Made by a program: the position numbers and the translations under genes. From positions 1,204,764-1,268,763 of the forward strand of contig NZ_LR027842.1 of assembly GCF_900607225.1 (NCBI RefSeq): 64,000 nt of DNA. The letters are read 5' to 3'. The number at the start of each line of letters is the position of its first letter. Positions within the stretch are counted from its first letter, which is position 1. This DNA comes from [Pseudopropionibacterium] massiliense. GTDB lineage: Bacteria; Actinomycetota; Actinomycetes; Propionibacteriales; Propionibacteriaceae. This document shows positions 30,303 to 37,589 of the stretch, piece after piece. Under the pieces are notes generated by a model that was not told the origin of the DNA, did not search any database, and saw nothing but the letters and a program-made list of their open reading frames with translations.

Positions 30303-30386
30303 TACCCGGCAGGGGACTCGAACCCCTACGGCCCTGCGGGCCAACTGATTTTGAGTCAGTCGCGTCTACCATTCCGCCACCCGGGC
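30303..30386 (-). tRNA. tRNA-Leu, anticodon CAA
   Basis: 84 bases, read on the minus strand, with all arms foldable: D stem GCG/CGC, anticodon stem ACTGA/TCAGT around loop CTCAAAA (anticodon CAA), a long variable arm GGCCC-GCA-GGGCC typical of class II tRNAs, and T stem AGGGG/CCCCT with TTCGAGT. The acceptor has G1-T72 wobble and an apparent G7-G66 mismatch. The 3' CCA is not encoded. It decodes UUG. Confidence 0.95.
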
Positions 30387-30514
30387 AGCAGGGAACCATT
30401 GTGCCACAACTGGCCGTTTCTTCGCCCAAACCCCTAGTGGCGCGCTAGAATGCCAGCTGAATCCATGTCTTGGAGACCTAGTCGGTCCACTCGAAGGGGA
30501 ATGGAGCTGGAAGC

Positions 30515-31102
30515 ATGGGCCAGAAGCGGCCGAGGAAGGTGCTCATCGCCGAGGACGAGGCGCTCATTCGTCTCGACCTGGTGGAGTTGCTGACCGAAGA
30601 AGGTTTTGAAGTGGTGGGGCAGGCGGCTGACGGCGAGGAGGCCGTCAAGCTCGCCCGGGAGTTGGAGCCCGACCTGATCATCATGGACGTGAAGATGCCC
30701 GGCATGGACGGCATCACCGCGGCTGAGATCATCGGTGAGGAACGTATCGCACCCATTCTCATGCTCACCGCCTTCAGCCAGAGCGAGCTGGTTGAGCGGG
30801 CGCGGGACGCCGGGGTGATGGGGTACCTCGTCAAACCCTTTGGCGCCAACGAGGTGGTGCCTGCCATCGAGGTCGCCATCGGACGTTTCGCCGAGCTGAG
30901 GGCGATCGAGGAGGAGCTGGCGAATCTTGAGGATCGTTTCGAATCCCGGAAGATCATCGACCAGGCCAAGGGAATGCTGCAGGAAGGGCTCGGGTTGACC
31001 GAGCCCGAGGCGTTCCGTTGGATCCAGAAAACGGCCATGGACCTGCGCAAGTCGATGCGCGAGGTCGCCGAGGGCGTCATCTCCCACAAGCGAAAGAAAT
31101 GA
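30515..31102 (+). CDS. pdtaR: ANTAR-domain response regulator, PdtaR type
   Basis: 195 residues. The receiver domain has Asp58 as phospho-acceptor (IIMDVKMPGMDG) and the conserved Lys in GYLVKPFG. The C-terminal ANTAR domain (ESRKIIDQAKGMLQEGLG, then EAFRWIQKTAM) binds paired hexaloops in mRNA leaders and acts by anti-termination. The match to mycobacterial PdtaR (Rv1626) in length and gene neighbourhood near polA is close. No cognate histidine kinase (PdtaS) lies beside it. Confidence 0.93.
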   Translation: MGQKRPRKVLIAEDEALIRLDLVELLTEEGFEVVGQAADGEEAVKLARELEPDLIIMDVKMPGMDGITAAEIIGEERIAPILMLTAFSQSELVERARDAGVMGYLVKPFGANEVVPAIEVAIGRFAELRAIEEELANLEDRFESRKIIDQAKGMLQEGLGLTEPEAFRWIQKTAMDLRKSMREVAEGVISHKRKK

Positions 31103-31498
31103 TCATCCCCGGGGGGTCACGAATCGGGAGGTCAGGCGGCCGAGAGCGGTGAGCCGTCCCGTGTCGTCGCGCACCTCGACCGTGTGAACGGCTCCCCCGT
31201 TTCCCAGGTGAACGGGAACAGCCCTGCCCGTGACCCTGCCGGAGGCGACGGGGCGCAGGTGGGTGACGCTGAGGTCGACGCCCACCGCGACCCGTTCCGG
31301 CTGGGCGTGCAGCCAGGCGGCCAGGGAGGCCAGGCCCTCCACCAGCGCCGCGGTCGCCCCGCCGTGCAGCAGCCCGGCAGGCTGTGTGTTCCCCGCCACG
31401 GGCATGGAACCGACCACCTCCACCGCACGGGCCGAGGTGATCTCGATGCCCAGTTTTTCGTGCAGCGAAGAGTGGGGTATCGCGGTGGCGTCGATCAT
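31103..31498 (-). CDS. PaaI-type hotdog thioesterase
   Basis: 131 residues, hotdog fold. The PaaI/YbgC-type motif NTQPAGLLHGGATAALVEG carries the catalytic HGG. Such enzymes hydrolyse acyl- or aryl-CoA; in M. tuberculosis a homologue (Rv1627-1628 region) also lies between pdtaR and polA. ATG 31498 is chosen by family length. Its stop abuts the pdtaR stop with no base between, and its start lies close to the divergent polA start. Confidence 0.88.
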   Translation of the reverse strand: MIDATAIPHSSLHEKLGIEITSARAVEVVGSMPVAGNTQPAGLLHGGATAALVEGLASLAAWLHAQPERVAVGVDLSVTHLRPVASGRVTGRAVPVHLGNGGAVHTVEVRDDTGRLTALGRLTSRFVTPRG

Positions 31499-31529
31499 GA
31501 CCGTCAGTCTCGCACAGTAGATTGGGGAC

Positions 31530-34199
31530 GTGAATCGCCTGCTCCTCATCGATGGACACTCCATGGCCTACCGGGCCTTCTTCGCCCTTCCGGCCGAGAA
31601 CTTCCAGACCTCGACGGGACAGCACACGAACGCCGTGCACGGTTTCGTCTCCATGCTCATCGGTTTGCTGACCGCCGAGGAACCGAGCCACGTGGCCGTC
31701 GCCTTCGACGTGGGCCGGGAGTCCTTCCGCAATGAGTCCTACCCTCAGTACAAGGCCACCCGGAGCGCGTCGCCGCAGGAGTTCAGGGGGCAGGTGGAAC
31801 TGATCAAGGAGGTCCTCGACGGGCTGCGGATAGCGCACGTCGAACTGCCCGGCTACGAGGCCGACGACATCATCGCGACCATGGCCACCCGGGCGGAGGC
31901 CGCAGGCTACGAGGTGCTGATCTCGACGGGCGACCGCGACGCCCTGCAGCTGGTGACCGACCGCACCACGGTGCTGTACCCACGCAAGGGGGTGAGCGAC
32001 CTGGTGCGGATGACCCCGGCCGTGGTGGAGGAGAAGTACCTAGTGCCGCCGCGGCGCTACCCGGAGCTGGCGGCGCTGGTGGGGGAGACCAGCGACAACC
32101 TGCCCGGGGTGCCCGGGGTTGGCCCCAAGACCGCCGCCAAGTGGATCAACACCTACGACGGTCTCGCCAACATCATCGAACGCGCCGAACAAATTCCCGG
32201 CAAGGCGGGTCAGTCGTTGCGGGACCACCTCGACGACGTGCGACGCAACCGGCGCCTGAACCGGTTGCTGCGGGACCTGGAGCTGCCCCTGGGCTTCGAG
32301 CAGACCGAACGCCGCGACTGGAACCGGGAGGCCATCACCCAGTTGTTCGCCGCCCTCGAGTTCCGGTCCCTGCGGGAACGGCTTGCCCAGCTGTACGGGA
32401 ACAACGGGGACGAACAGAACAACACCCGGGAAGCTTTCACCATCACGGGGAGGGCCCTGGAACCCGGCGAGGTGGCGGCCTGGCTGGAGGAGAACGCCAC
32501 GGGGGAGGTGGCGCTGTCGTTCGTCGGCGTCTGGGGGGCCGGGACTGGTGATCTGCGGGGCCTCGGCCTGGCTGCCGCCGGGGGGCCGGAGGCGTTCATC
32601 GACCCCGGGTCCCTGACCCCCACCGACGACGAAGCGGTGGCGCAGTGGCTGGCGGATGAGGAAAGCTCCAAGGTGGTCCACGACGGAAAGGGCCCGCTGC
32701 TGGCGATCTGGGCCAGGGGCTGGGAACTGGGCGGGGTGGTCCTGGACGTGGCCCTGGCGGCCTATCTGCTGCGCCCCGACGTCAGGGGGCAGGAACTGGC
32801 CTCCCTGGTGCAGCGGTACCTGCACCGCGAGCTGGTGGCGGAGACGGCCACCGAGTCCCAGGAATCCCTGTTCGAGGTGGACGAGGGAGCCACGGCCGCG
32901 GCGGCCATGCTGAATGCCCGGGCGATCGCGGAGCTGGCTCGGGCGCTGCGGCCCGAACTCGAGTCCCAGCCCGCGGCGAAGCTCCTGAAAGATGTGGAGC
33001 TGCCGCTGCAACGGACCCTGGCGAAATGCGAGCGCGTCGGCATCGCTGTGGACCGGGATGTCCTGGACGGGCTGCGGGCCGAGTTCGACTCCGCCGTCGT
33101 GGCCGCCCAGCAGGCGGCGTGGGACGTGCTGGGGCACGAGGTGAACCTCGGTTCCCCGAAACAGCTGCAGAAGGTGCTGTTCGAGGAACTCGACATGCCG
33201 AAGACCCGGCGCACGAAGTCCGGGTACACCACCGACGCCGAGGCCCTCGAGGGGCTTTTCGAACGCACCGGGCACCCGTTCCTGGAGCATCTCCTGGCGC
33301 ACCGGGACCGCATCCGGCTACGGCAGACCGTCGACGGGTTGCTGGCCGCAATCCAGCCCGACGGCCGCATCCACACCACCTACGTGCAGACCATCGCCGC
33401 GACGGGAAGACTGTCCTCCACCGACCCGAACCTGCAGAACATTCCCATCCGCACCGAGCTGGGGCGGCGGATCCGCAGCGCCTTCGTGGCCGGTGACGGT
33501 TTCGAGGCGCTGATGAGCGCCGACTACTCCCAGATCGAGATGCGTCTCATGGCGCACGTCTCGGGCGATGAGGGGCTGATCGCCGCATTCAGGTCCGGAA
33601 GAGACTTCCACGCGGAGATGGCGGCCATCGTCTTCGGGGTCGCCCCGGAAGAGGTCACGGGGCAGATGCGGGCCCGGGTCAAGGCCATGAATTACGGTCT
33701 CGCCTACGGGCTCGGCGCCTACGGGTTGAGCACCCGGCTCGGGATCTCCGTCACCGAGGCGAAGGAACTGATGGAGGTCTACAACTCGCGAGTGGGTGGG
33801 GTGCAGCAGTACCTGGCGGAGGTGGTGACCGAGGCCCGGAAGGTGGGATACACCTCGACCCTGCTGGGGCGGCGGCGTTATCTGCCGGACCTGAACTCCA
33901 GCAACCGACAGCGGCGCGAGATGGCGGAGAGAGCGGCGCTGAACTCCCCGATCCAAGGTTCTGCGGCCGACATCATCAAACTGGCGATGCTCGAGGTCGA
34001 ACGCGGTCTGATCGCGGAAGGGTTGCGCAGCCGCATGCTGCTCCAGGTGCACGACGAACTCGTCCTGGAAATCCATCCGGGGGAAAGGGAAGCGGTGGAG
34101 GAGCTGGTGTGCAAGGAAATGGGCACCGCCATGGATCTGGCGGTGCCCCTGGAGGTTTCGGTCGGGGTCGGCGACTCGTGGTTCACTGCGGCACACTGA
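31530..34199 (+). CDS. polA: DNA polymerase I
   Basis: 889 residues: N-terminal 5' nuclease (LLIDGHSMAYRAFFALP), a middle 3'-5' exonuclease-like domain and the polymerase domain with motif A at D665 (DYSQIEMRL), motif B KAMNYGLAYGLG and motif C H841-D-E843. The middle domain lacks the DxE metal residues of proofreading enzymes, as is usual in actinobacteria, so no editing activity is expected. It fills gaps after excision repair and Okazaki processing. GTG start. Confidence 0.97.
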   Translation: MNRLLLIDGHSMAYRAFFALPAENFQTSTGQHTNAVHGFVSMLIGLLTAEEPSHVAVAFDVGRESFRNESYPQYKATRSASPQEFRGQVELIKEVLDGLRIAHVELPGYEADDIIATMATRAEAAGYEVLISTGDRDALQLVTDRTTVLYPRKGVSDLVRMTPAVVEEKYLVPPRRYPELAALVGETSDNLPGVPGVGPKTAAKWINTYDGLANIIERAEQIPGKAGQSLRDHLDDVRRNRRLNRLLRDLELPLGFEQTERRDWNREAITQLFAALEFRSLRERLAQLYGNNGDEQNNTREAFTITGRALEPGEVAAWLEENATGEVALSFVGVWGAGTGDLRGLGLAAAGGPEAFIDPGSLTPTDDEAVAQWLADEESSKVVHDGKGPLLAIWARGWELGGVVLDVALAAYLLRPDVRGQELASLVQRYLHRELVAETATESQESLFEVDEGATAAAAMLNARAIAELARALRPELESQPAAKLLKDVELPLQRTLAKCERVGIAVDRDVLDGLRAEFDSAVVAAQQAAWDVLGHEVNLGSPKQLQKVLFEELDMPKTRRTKSGYTTDAEALEGLFERTGHPFLEHLLAHRDRIRLRQTVDGLLAAIQPDGRIHTTYVQTIAATGRLSSTDPNLQNIPIRTELGRRIRSAFVAGDGFEALMSADYSQIEMRLMAHVSGDEGLIAAFRSGRDFHAEMAAIVFGVAPEEVTGQMRARVKAMNYGLAYGLGAYGLSTRLGISVTEAKELMEVYNSRVGGVQQYLAEVVTEARKVGYTSTLLGRRRYLPDLNSSNRQRREMAERAALNSPIQGSAADIIKLAMLEVERGLIAEGLRSRMLLQVHDELVLEIHPGEREAVEELVCKEMGTAMDLAVPLEVSVGVGDSWFTAAH

Positions 34200-34217
34200 G
34201 CCGCCGACCCTGCGGGA

Positions 34218-34934
34218 TCAGGCTCCGTCGGTCACGGGCTTGAACTTGAAGAAGATCCGCGAGTCCCATTCGTTGGTGTCCTTGTTGTGGTCCCAACAGA
34301 TGACGATGGCGAGTTCGGGATCACCGCTCTTGCGCTCCAACACCTCCGAGTTCTGATCGAACTCGGAGACCATGATCTTCTGGGCCTCGGTGAACTGGTA
34401 GCAGGCGGTGCGTCCATCCGCGCTGGTGAGCTTCAGGACGTCTCCGGCCGCGAGCTGACTTGTGCCGTCCTTGTAGAGCTGATTACCGACGGCCTCACCG
34501 CTCTGGTAGGTGTGGATCGAGAGGACGACCTGGCCCGCGTTGGAGCCGGCGGCCGGGCCCTGGTTCCACCAGGCAGCGGTCTTCGGCTCGTCCTTGGGCG
34601 GCGCTTCGATGTGGCCTTCGCTGTCGCTCCCCAAGGAGAGGACGTTGGCCTCGACCCCCAGCTTCTCGATCGAGTAGCTGACCGGCACGAACCCCGCCTC
34701 ATCCGTTGCGCTGCATGCGCCCGGGGATGCGGGGGTCGTGGCTTCGGGAGAGGTCACGGCCGTGCCATCGGCGTTTCCACTGGCGCTGGCCGCCGGTGGG
34801 GTGTCAGCCTGGTTGGGGTTGTCGTTCTTGGGCTGAAGGACCCATACGAGGGTCAGGGCTACTGCCAGAAGAATTGCAACCACGGCTATACCGAGCTGCA
34901 CCTTCCGGTTCTTGAGAGCTTCGACGAGATTCAC
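34218..34934 (-). CDS. Class F sortase
   Basis: 238 residues: a short basic head, one membrane helix at residues 14-33, a Pro/Ala/Thr linker, then a sortase beta-barrel. The catalytic triad is visible as His141 (LSIHTY), Cys213 (AIVICWDH) and Arg226 (WDSRIFF). Class F sortases are typical of actinobacteria and attach surface proteins or act as housekeeping enzymes. No LPXTG-type substrate gene is seen in the window. It is convergent with polA and divergent from rpsA. Confidence 0.85.
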   Translation of the reverse strand: MNLVEALKNRKVQLGIAVVAILLAVALTLVWVLQPKNDNPNQADTPPAASASGNADGTAVTSPEATTPASPGACSATDEAGFVPVSYSIEKLGVEANVLSLGSDSEGHIEAPPKDEPKTAAWWNQGPAAGSNAGQVVLSIHTYQSGEAVGNQLYKDGTSQLAAGDVLKLTSADGRTACYQFTEAQKIMVSEFDQNSEVLERKSGDPELAIVICWDHNKDTNEWDSRIFFKFKPVTDGA

Positions 34935-35018
34935 GGGAACAGGTTAATCCCTGCTCCAACCACCGCCAACCGGCCTACCGCGATTAGTTTTCCCCGGTGA
35001 TGTCGAATTGGTTTGATC

Positions 35019-35047
35019 TTGACCGGCTCCCGGGGCAACGATAGGGT
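35019..35047 (+). promoter_or_regulatory. rpsA promoter (TTGACC-N17-TAGGGT)
   Basis: TTGACC at 35019-35024 and TAGGGT at 35042-35047 have ideal 17-base spacing. Transcription would begin near 35054, leaving a leader of about 120 bases before rpsA. The leader has no strong Shine-Dalgarno sequence near the ATG. Confidence 0.6.
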
Positions 35048-35175
35048 GAAGGGGCGCTGTGGCCTGCCTGCCCTCGGACCGAGTGGGGCTGGCACGTCCG
35101 TCCTCCCGAGTCCGATCCCGGCCCGGGACGATGGACAGGGCACAGGGCGAAACCTTATTGTGAAAGCCCTACTAC

Positions 35176-36624
35176 ATGTCCTCCTCCTCCACTGAGGCCT
35201 CGACCGTGGCAGTCGACGATTTCGGTTCCCCGGAAGCCTTCATGGCGGCCGTCGACGCCACCATCAAGTACTTCAACGACGGCGACATCGTCTCCGGAAC
35301 CGTTGTCAAGGTCGACCGGGACGAAGTCCTGCTCGACATCGGCTACAAAACCGAAGGCGTCATCCCATCCAAGGAACTCTCCATCAAGCATGACGTCGAT
35401 CCTTTCGACGTGGTTCAGGTCGGCGACGAGATCGAGGCCCTGGTCCAGCAGAAGGAGGACAAGGAGGGTCGTCTCATCCTCTCCAAGAAACGCGCCCAGT
35501 ACGAGCGCGCCTGGGGAACGATCGAGAAGATCAAGGAGGAGGACGGCGTCGTCTCCGGCTCCGTCATCGAGGTCGTCAAGGGCGGTTTGATCGTCGACAT
35601 CGGCCTGCGCGGCTTCCTGCCCGCGTCGCTGGTCGAGATGCGTCGTGTCCGTGACCTCCAGCCCTATGTCGGCATGGAACTCGAGGCCAAGATCATCGAG
35701 CTCGACAAGAACCGCAACAATGTGGTGCTGTCGCGTCGCGCCTGGCTGGAACAGACCCAGTCCGAGGTTCGCCAGACCTTCCTCAACCAGTTGCAGAAGG
35801 GTCAGATCCGCAAGGGCGTGGTCTCCTCCATCGTCAACTTCGGTGCATTCGTGGATCTCGGTGGGGTCGACGGCCTGGTGCACGTCTCCGAGCTCAGCTG
35901 GAAGCACATCGACCACCCGAACGAGGTCGTCGAGGTCGGTACCCCCGTCACCGTCGAGGTGCTCGAGGTGGACATGGACCGCGAACGCGTGTCCCTGTCC
36001 CTGAAGGCCACCCAGGAAGATCCGTGGCAGACCTTCGCCCGCTTGCACCAGATCGGCCAGATCGTGCCCGGCAAGGTCACCAAGCTGGTTCCGTTCGGTG
36101 CCTTCGTCCGTGTCGGTGACGGTATCGAAGGCCTGGTGCACGTCTCCGAGCTGGCGGAGCGGCACGTCGAGATCCCGGAGCAGGTCGTCTCCGTCGGTGA
36201 CGATGTCATGGTCAAGGTCATTGACATCGACCTGGAACGTCGTCGCGTCTCGCTGTCGCTCAAGCAGGCCAACGAGGGCGTTGACGTGGCCGCCGAGGAA
36301 TTCGACGCATCCCTCTACGGTATGGCCGACAGCTACGACGAGCAGGGCAACTACATCTACCCCGAGGGCTTCGATCCGGAGACCAACGAGTGGAAGCCCG
36401 GCTACGAGGAGCAGCAGGCCGCTTGGGAGCAGCAGTATGCCGAGGCCCAGGCCCGCTGGGAGGCCCACAAGCGCCAGGTGGCCGAGGCCGCGGAGGCCGA
36501 ACGTCAGGCAGCCACCGCCGCCGGCACCGGCTACGCCTCCACCTCCACCGAACCCGTCGAGGGCTCCCTCGCATCCGACGAGGCCCTCCAGGCCCTTCGC
36601 GAGAAGCTGACCGGCAGCAACTGA
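35176..36624 (+). CDS. rpsA: 30S ribosomal protein S1
   Basis: 482 residues with four S1 RNA-binding domains near residues 35-105, 120-190, 210-280 and 295-365 (for example the repeated GAFVDLGGVDGLVHVSELSW and GAFVRVGDGIEGLVHVSEL). The C-terminal tail is acidic and Glu/Ala/Gln-rich, as in other actinobacteria. S1 helps recruit mRNA to the 30S subunit. The ATG lacks a clear Shine-Dalgarno site, a known feature of rpsA genes, which are often autoregulated. Confidence 0.97.
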   Translation: MSSSSTEASTVAVDDFGSPEAFMAAVDATIKYFNDGDIVSGTVVKVDRDEVLLDIGYKTEGVIPSKELSIKHDVDPFDVVQVGDEIEALVQQKEDKEGRLILSKKRAQYERAWGTIEKIKEEDGVVSGSVIEVVKGGLIVDIGLRGFLPASLVEMRRVRDLQPYVGMELEAKIIELDKNRNNVVLSRRAWLEQTQSEVRQTFLNQLQKGQIRKGVVSSIVNFGAFVDLGGVDGLVHVSELSWKHIDHPNEVVEVGTPVTVEVLEVDMDRERVSLSLKATQEDPWQTFARLHQIGQIVPGKVTKLVPFGAFVRVGDGIEGLVHVSELAERHVEIPEQVVSVGDDVMVKVIDIDLERRRVSLSLKQANEGVDVAAEEFDASLYGMADSYDEQGNYIYPEGFDPETNEWKPGYEEQQAAWEQQYAEAQARWEAHKRQVAEAAEAERQAATAAGTGYASTSTEPVEGSLASDEALQALREKLTGSN

Positions 36625-36640
36625 TCCGCCGAGAAATCTC

Positions 36641-36681
36641 GATCCGGGCCCGCTTCCCTCTGAGGGAAGCGGGCCCGGATC
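36641..36681 (+). terminator. Strong hairpin terminator after rpsA
   Basis: A perfect 19-bp stem (36641-36659 with 36663-36681) around the loop CTG, 16 bases after the rpsA stop. It reads GATCCGGGCCCGCTTCCCT on the 5' arm. No long T tract follows. Confidence 0.93.
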
Positions 36682-36991
36682 ATAGTGTGAGAATCCTGCG
36701 GACAGGCATCGTGCGGAACTGATCAAATCAGCCTGCGAGGTTCACAGGAACAGGAGAATCCATGAGGCTTGTTCACAGACAGCGCGTCGGTCAAGAAAAC
36801 TCCTGGTCAGCGCACACTTGAGGAGGGTCATGAACAAGCCTCCATGATCCAGTTGGCAGATCCGACAGCATCGCTTCGGGCGCTAACTTTCGGATTCAGC
36901 ATTGACTTTCGGTCGAATTTGGCCTTGTGGTCTTGCCCGGTGAGGGTGAGAAGCGCAGGATGGCAGGTATCCCGGTTCTCGAAGGAAGGAG
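36682..36991 (+). other. AT-richer spacer between rpsA terminator and disrupted peptide gene
   Basis: No recognisable gene. It holds one 79-bp mobile repeat at 36764-36842. Around it lie fragments such as GAGGTTCACAG at 36737-36747, which resembles a truncated end of the same repeat. A frame starting at ATG 36844 would follow CAGGAGAATCC if the repeat were absent, but its product resembles nothing and runs into the next gene. The rest probably carries the promoter for the peptide gene. Confidence 0.6.
36764..36842 (+). mobile_element. 79-bp MITE-like element, copy 1
   Basis: The ends GAGGCTTGTTCA (36764-36775) and TGAACAAGCCTC (36831-36842) are perfect 12-bp inverted repeats. The element is flanked on both sides by CAT (36761-36763 and 36843-36845), a 3-bp target duplication. 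Ungapped hand alignment with the reverse complement of copy 2 gives 60 of 79 identical bases. It codes for nothing. The family of the transposase that moved it is not evident: GAG ends occur in IS1031-type elements, but their TNA targets do not match. Confidence 0.8.
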
Positions 36992-37253
36992 ATGAACATG
37001 AGAAGCCGGTACTTATCAATCCTTGAGGCTTATTCACAGCCATCCTCAAGCGCGCTCCGACTAGGGGTTTCACTGGTCGACGCGCCGCCTGTGAATAAGC
37101 CTCCTTGTGTCAACCGTGATGATGGCTGCAGCCCTGCTGGGACCTTCTGCCGCCGCGAGAGCGGACGATGGAGTTGCCGCTGGCATCGAACGACTCTCCA
37201 AGGCTCCCGCTTTCGTTGACTTCTTGATCAAATGGGATGCTGCATGCAGGTGA
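36992..37253 (+). pseudogene. Small signal-peptide-bearing gene interrupted by a 79-bp element
   Basis: A strong GAAGGAAGGAG site precedes ATG 36992. The first 11 codons (to 37024) end in CTT, where the mobile element begins. Deleting the element and one CTT (82 bases) joins codon 11 in frame to GTG 37107 and restores 59 codons ending at TGA 37251. The restored product has two Arg in the n-region, a hydrophobic core (STVMMAAALLGPSAAA), a probable AxA-type cleavage after ARA, and a mature part of about 29 residues, DDGVAAGIERL to KWDAACR, with one Cys. As it stands the frame shifts and the export signal is lost. The peptide is not recognised. Confidence 0.7.
37025..37103 (-). mobile_element. 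79-bp MITE-like element, copy 2 (inverted relative to copy 1)
   Basis: The ends GAGGCTTATTCACAG (37025-37039) and CTGTGAATAAGCCTC (37089-37103) are perfect 15-bp inverted repeats. CTT flanks both sides (37022-37024 and 37104-37106). Same length as copy 1, and about 76% identical to it when reverse-complemented, with most differences being transitions. It splits a small gene for a secreted peptide. Longer, intact ends suggest it is the better preserved copy. Confidence 0.85.
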
Positions 37254-37259
37254 TGTGAC

Positions 37260-37523
37260 ATGTCCACCACTTCGAAGAAATGGGTGTGGCCGCGGACCTT
37301 CGGTCGGCGCTTCGCCTTCGCCATGTCCGTCTATCAGCCGGTCGGGTTCGTCGCTTCTCTGCTGGTCGGATGGTTCAAGCAGTTGCCTCTTGCAGTGACG
37401 ATGCTGCACGTGTGGCTGTGGGTGTTCGTGATCTGCACCGTCATCTCAGTGGGACAAGCCGCCCTGGCCCGACCGGGTGCCTCGTTCTGGAAACCTCTGA
37501 TCCCGGTGGAGGAAACCGACTGA
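37260..37523 (+). CDS. Small two-helix membrane protein, unknown
   Basis: 87 residues: a basic aromatic head (KKWVWPRTFGRRF), two hydrophobic segments (about residues 23-40 and 44-66) and a short hydrophilic tail. ATG 37260 lies 6 bases after the stop of the disrupted peptide gene, with AGGTGA as ribosome site, so the two formed a unit. No family is recognised. A partner role such as immunity, transport or anchoring of the peptide is possible but only suggested by position. A terminator follows at once. Confidence 0.65.
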   Translation: MSTTSKKWVWPRTFGRRFAFAMSVYQPVGFVASLLVGWFKQLPLAVTMLHVWLWVFVICTVISVGQAALARPGASFWKPLIPVEETD

Positions 37524-37532
37524 CATCTTCAC

Positions 37533-37576
37533 GAGAAGAAGAGGGCTGCCCCGAAAGGAGCAGCCCTCTTCTTCTC
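37533..37576. terminator. Bidirectional terminator between the small membrane protein and gcvP
   Basis: A perfect 17-bp stem, GAGAAGAAGAGGGCTGC at 37533-37549 with its complement at 37560-37576, and a 10-base loop. The A/G-rich outer stem gives a T/C-rich run on both strands, so it can end the rightward unit and the leftward gcv operon, whose stop lies at 37590. Confidence 0.9.
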
Positions 37577-37589
37577 GCAAGCCCGTGGC

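Noticed and set aside
36769..37026. 85-codon frame covering copy 1 of the repeat
   Set aside because: It has no ribosome site, crosses the repeat end and encodes nothing familiar; it exists by chance across the insertion.
36764..37103. A full insertion sequence or CRISPR array at the repeats
   Set aside because: The interval between the copies is only 182 bases and has no transposase; there are two inverted copies, not regularly spaced direct repeats.
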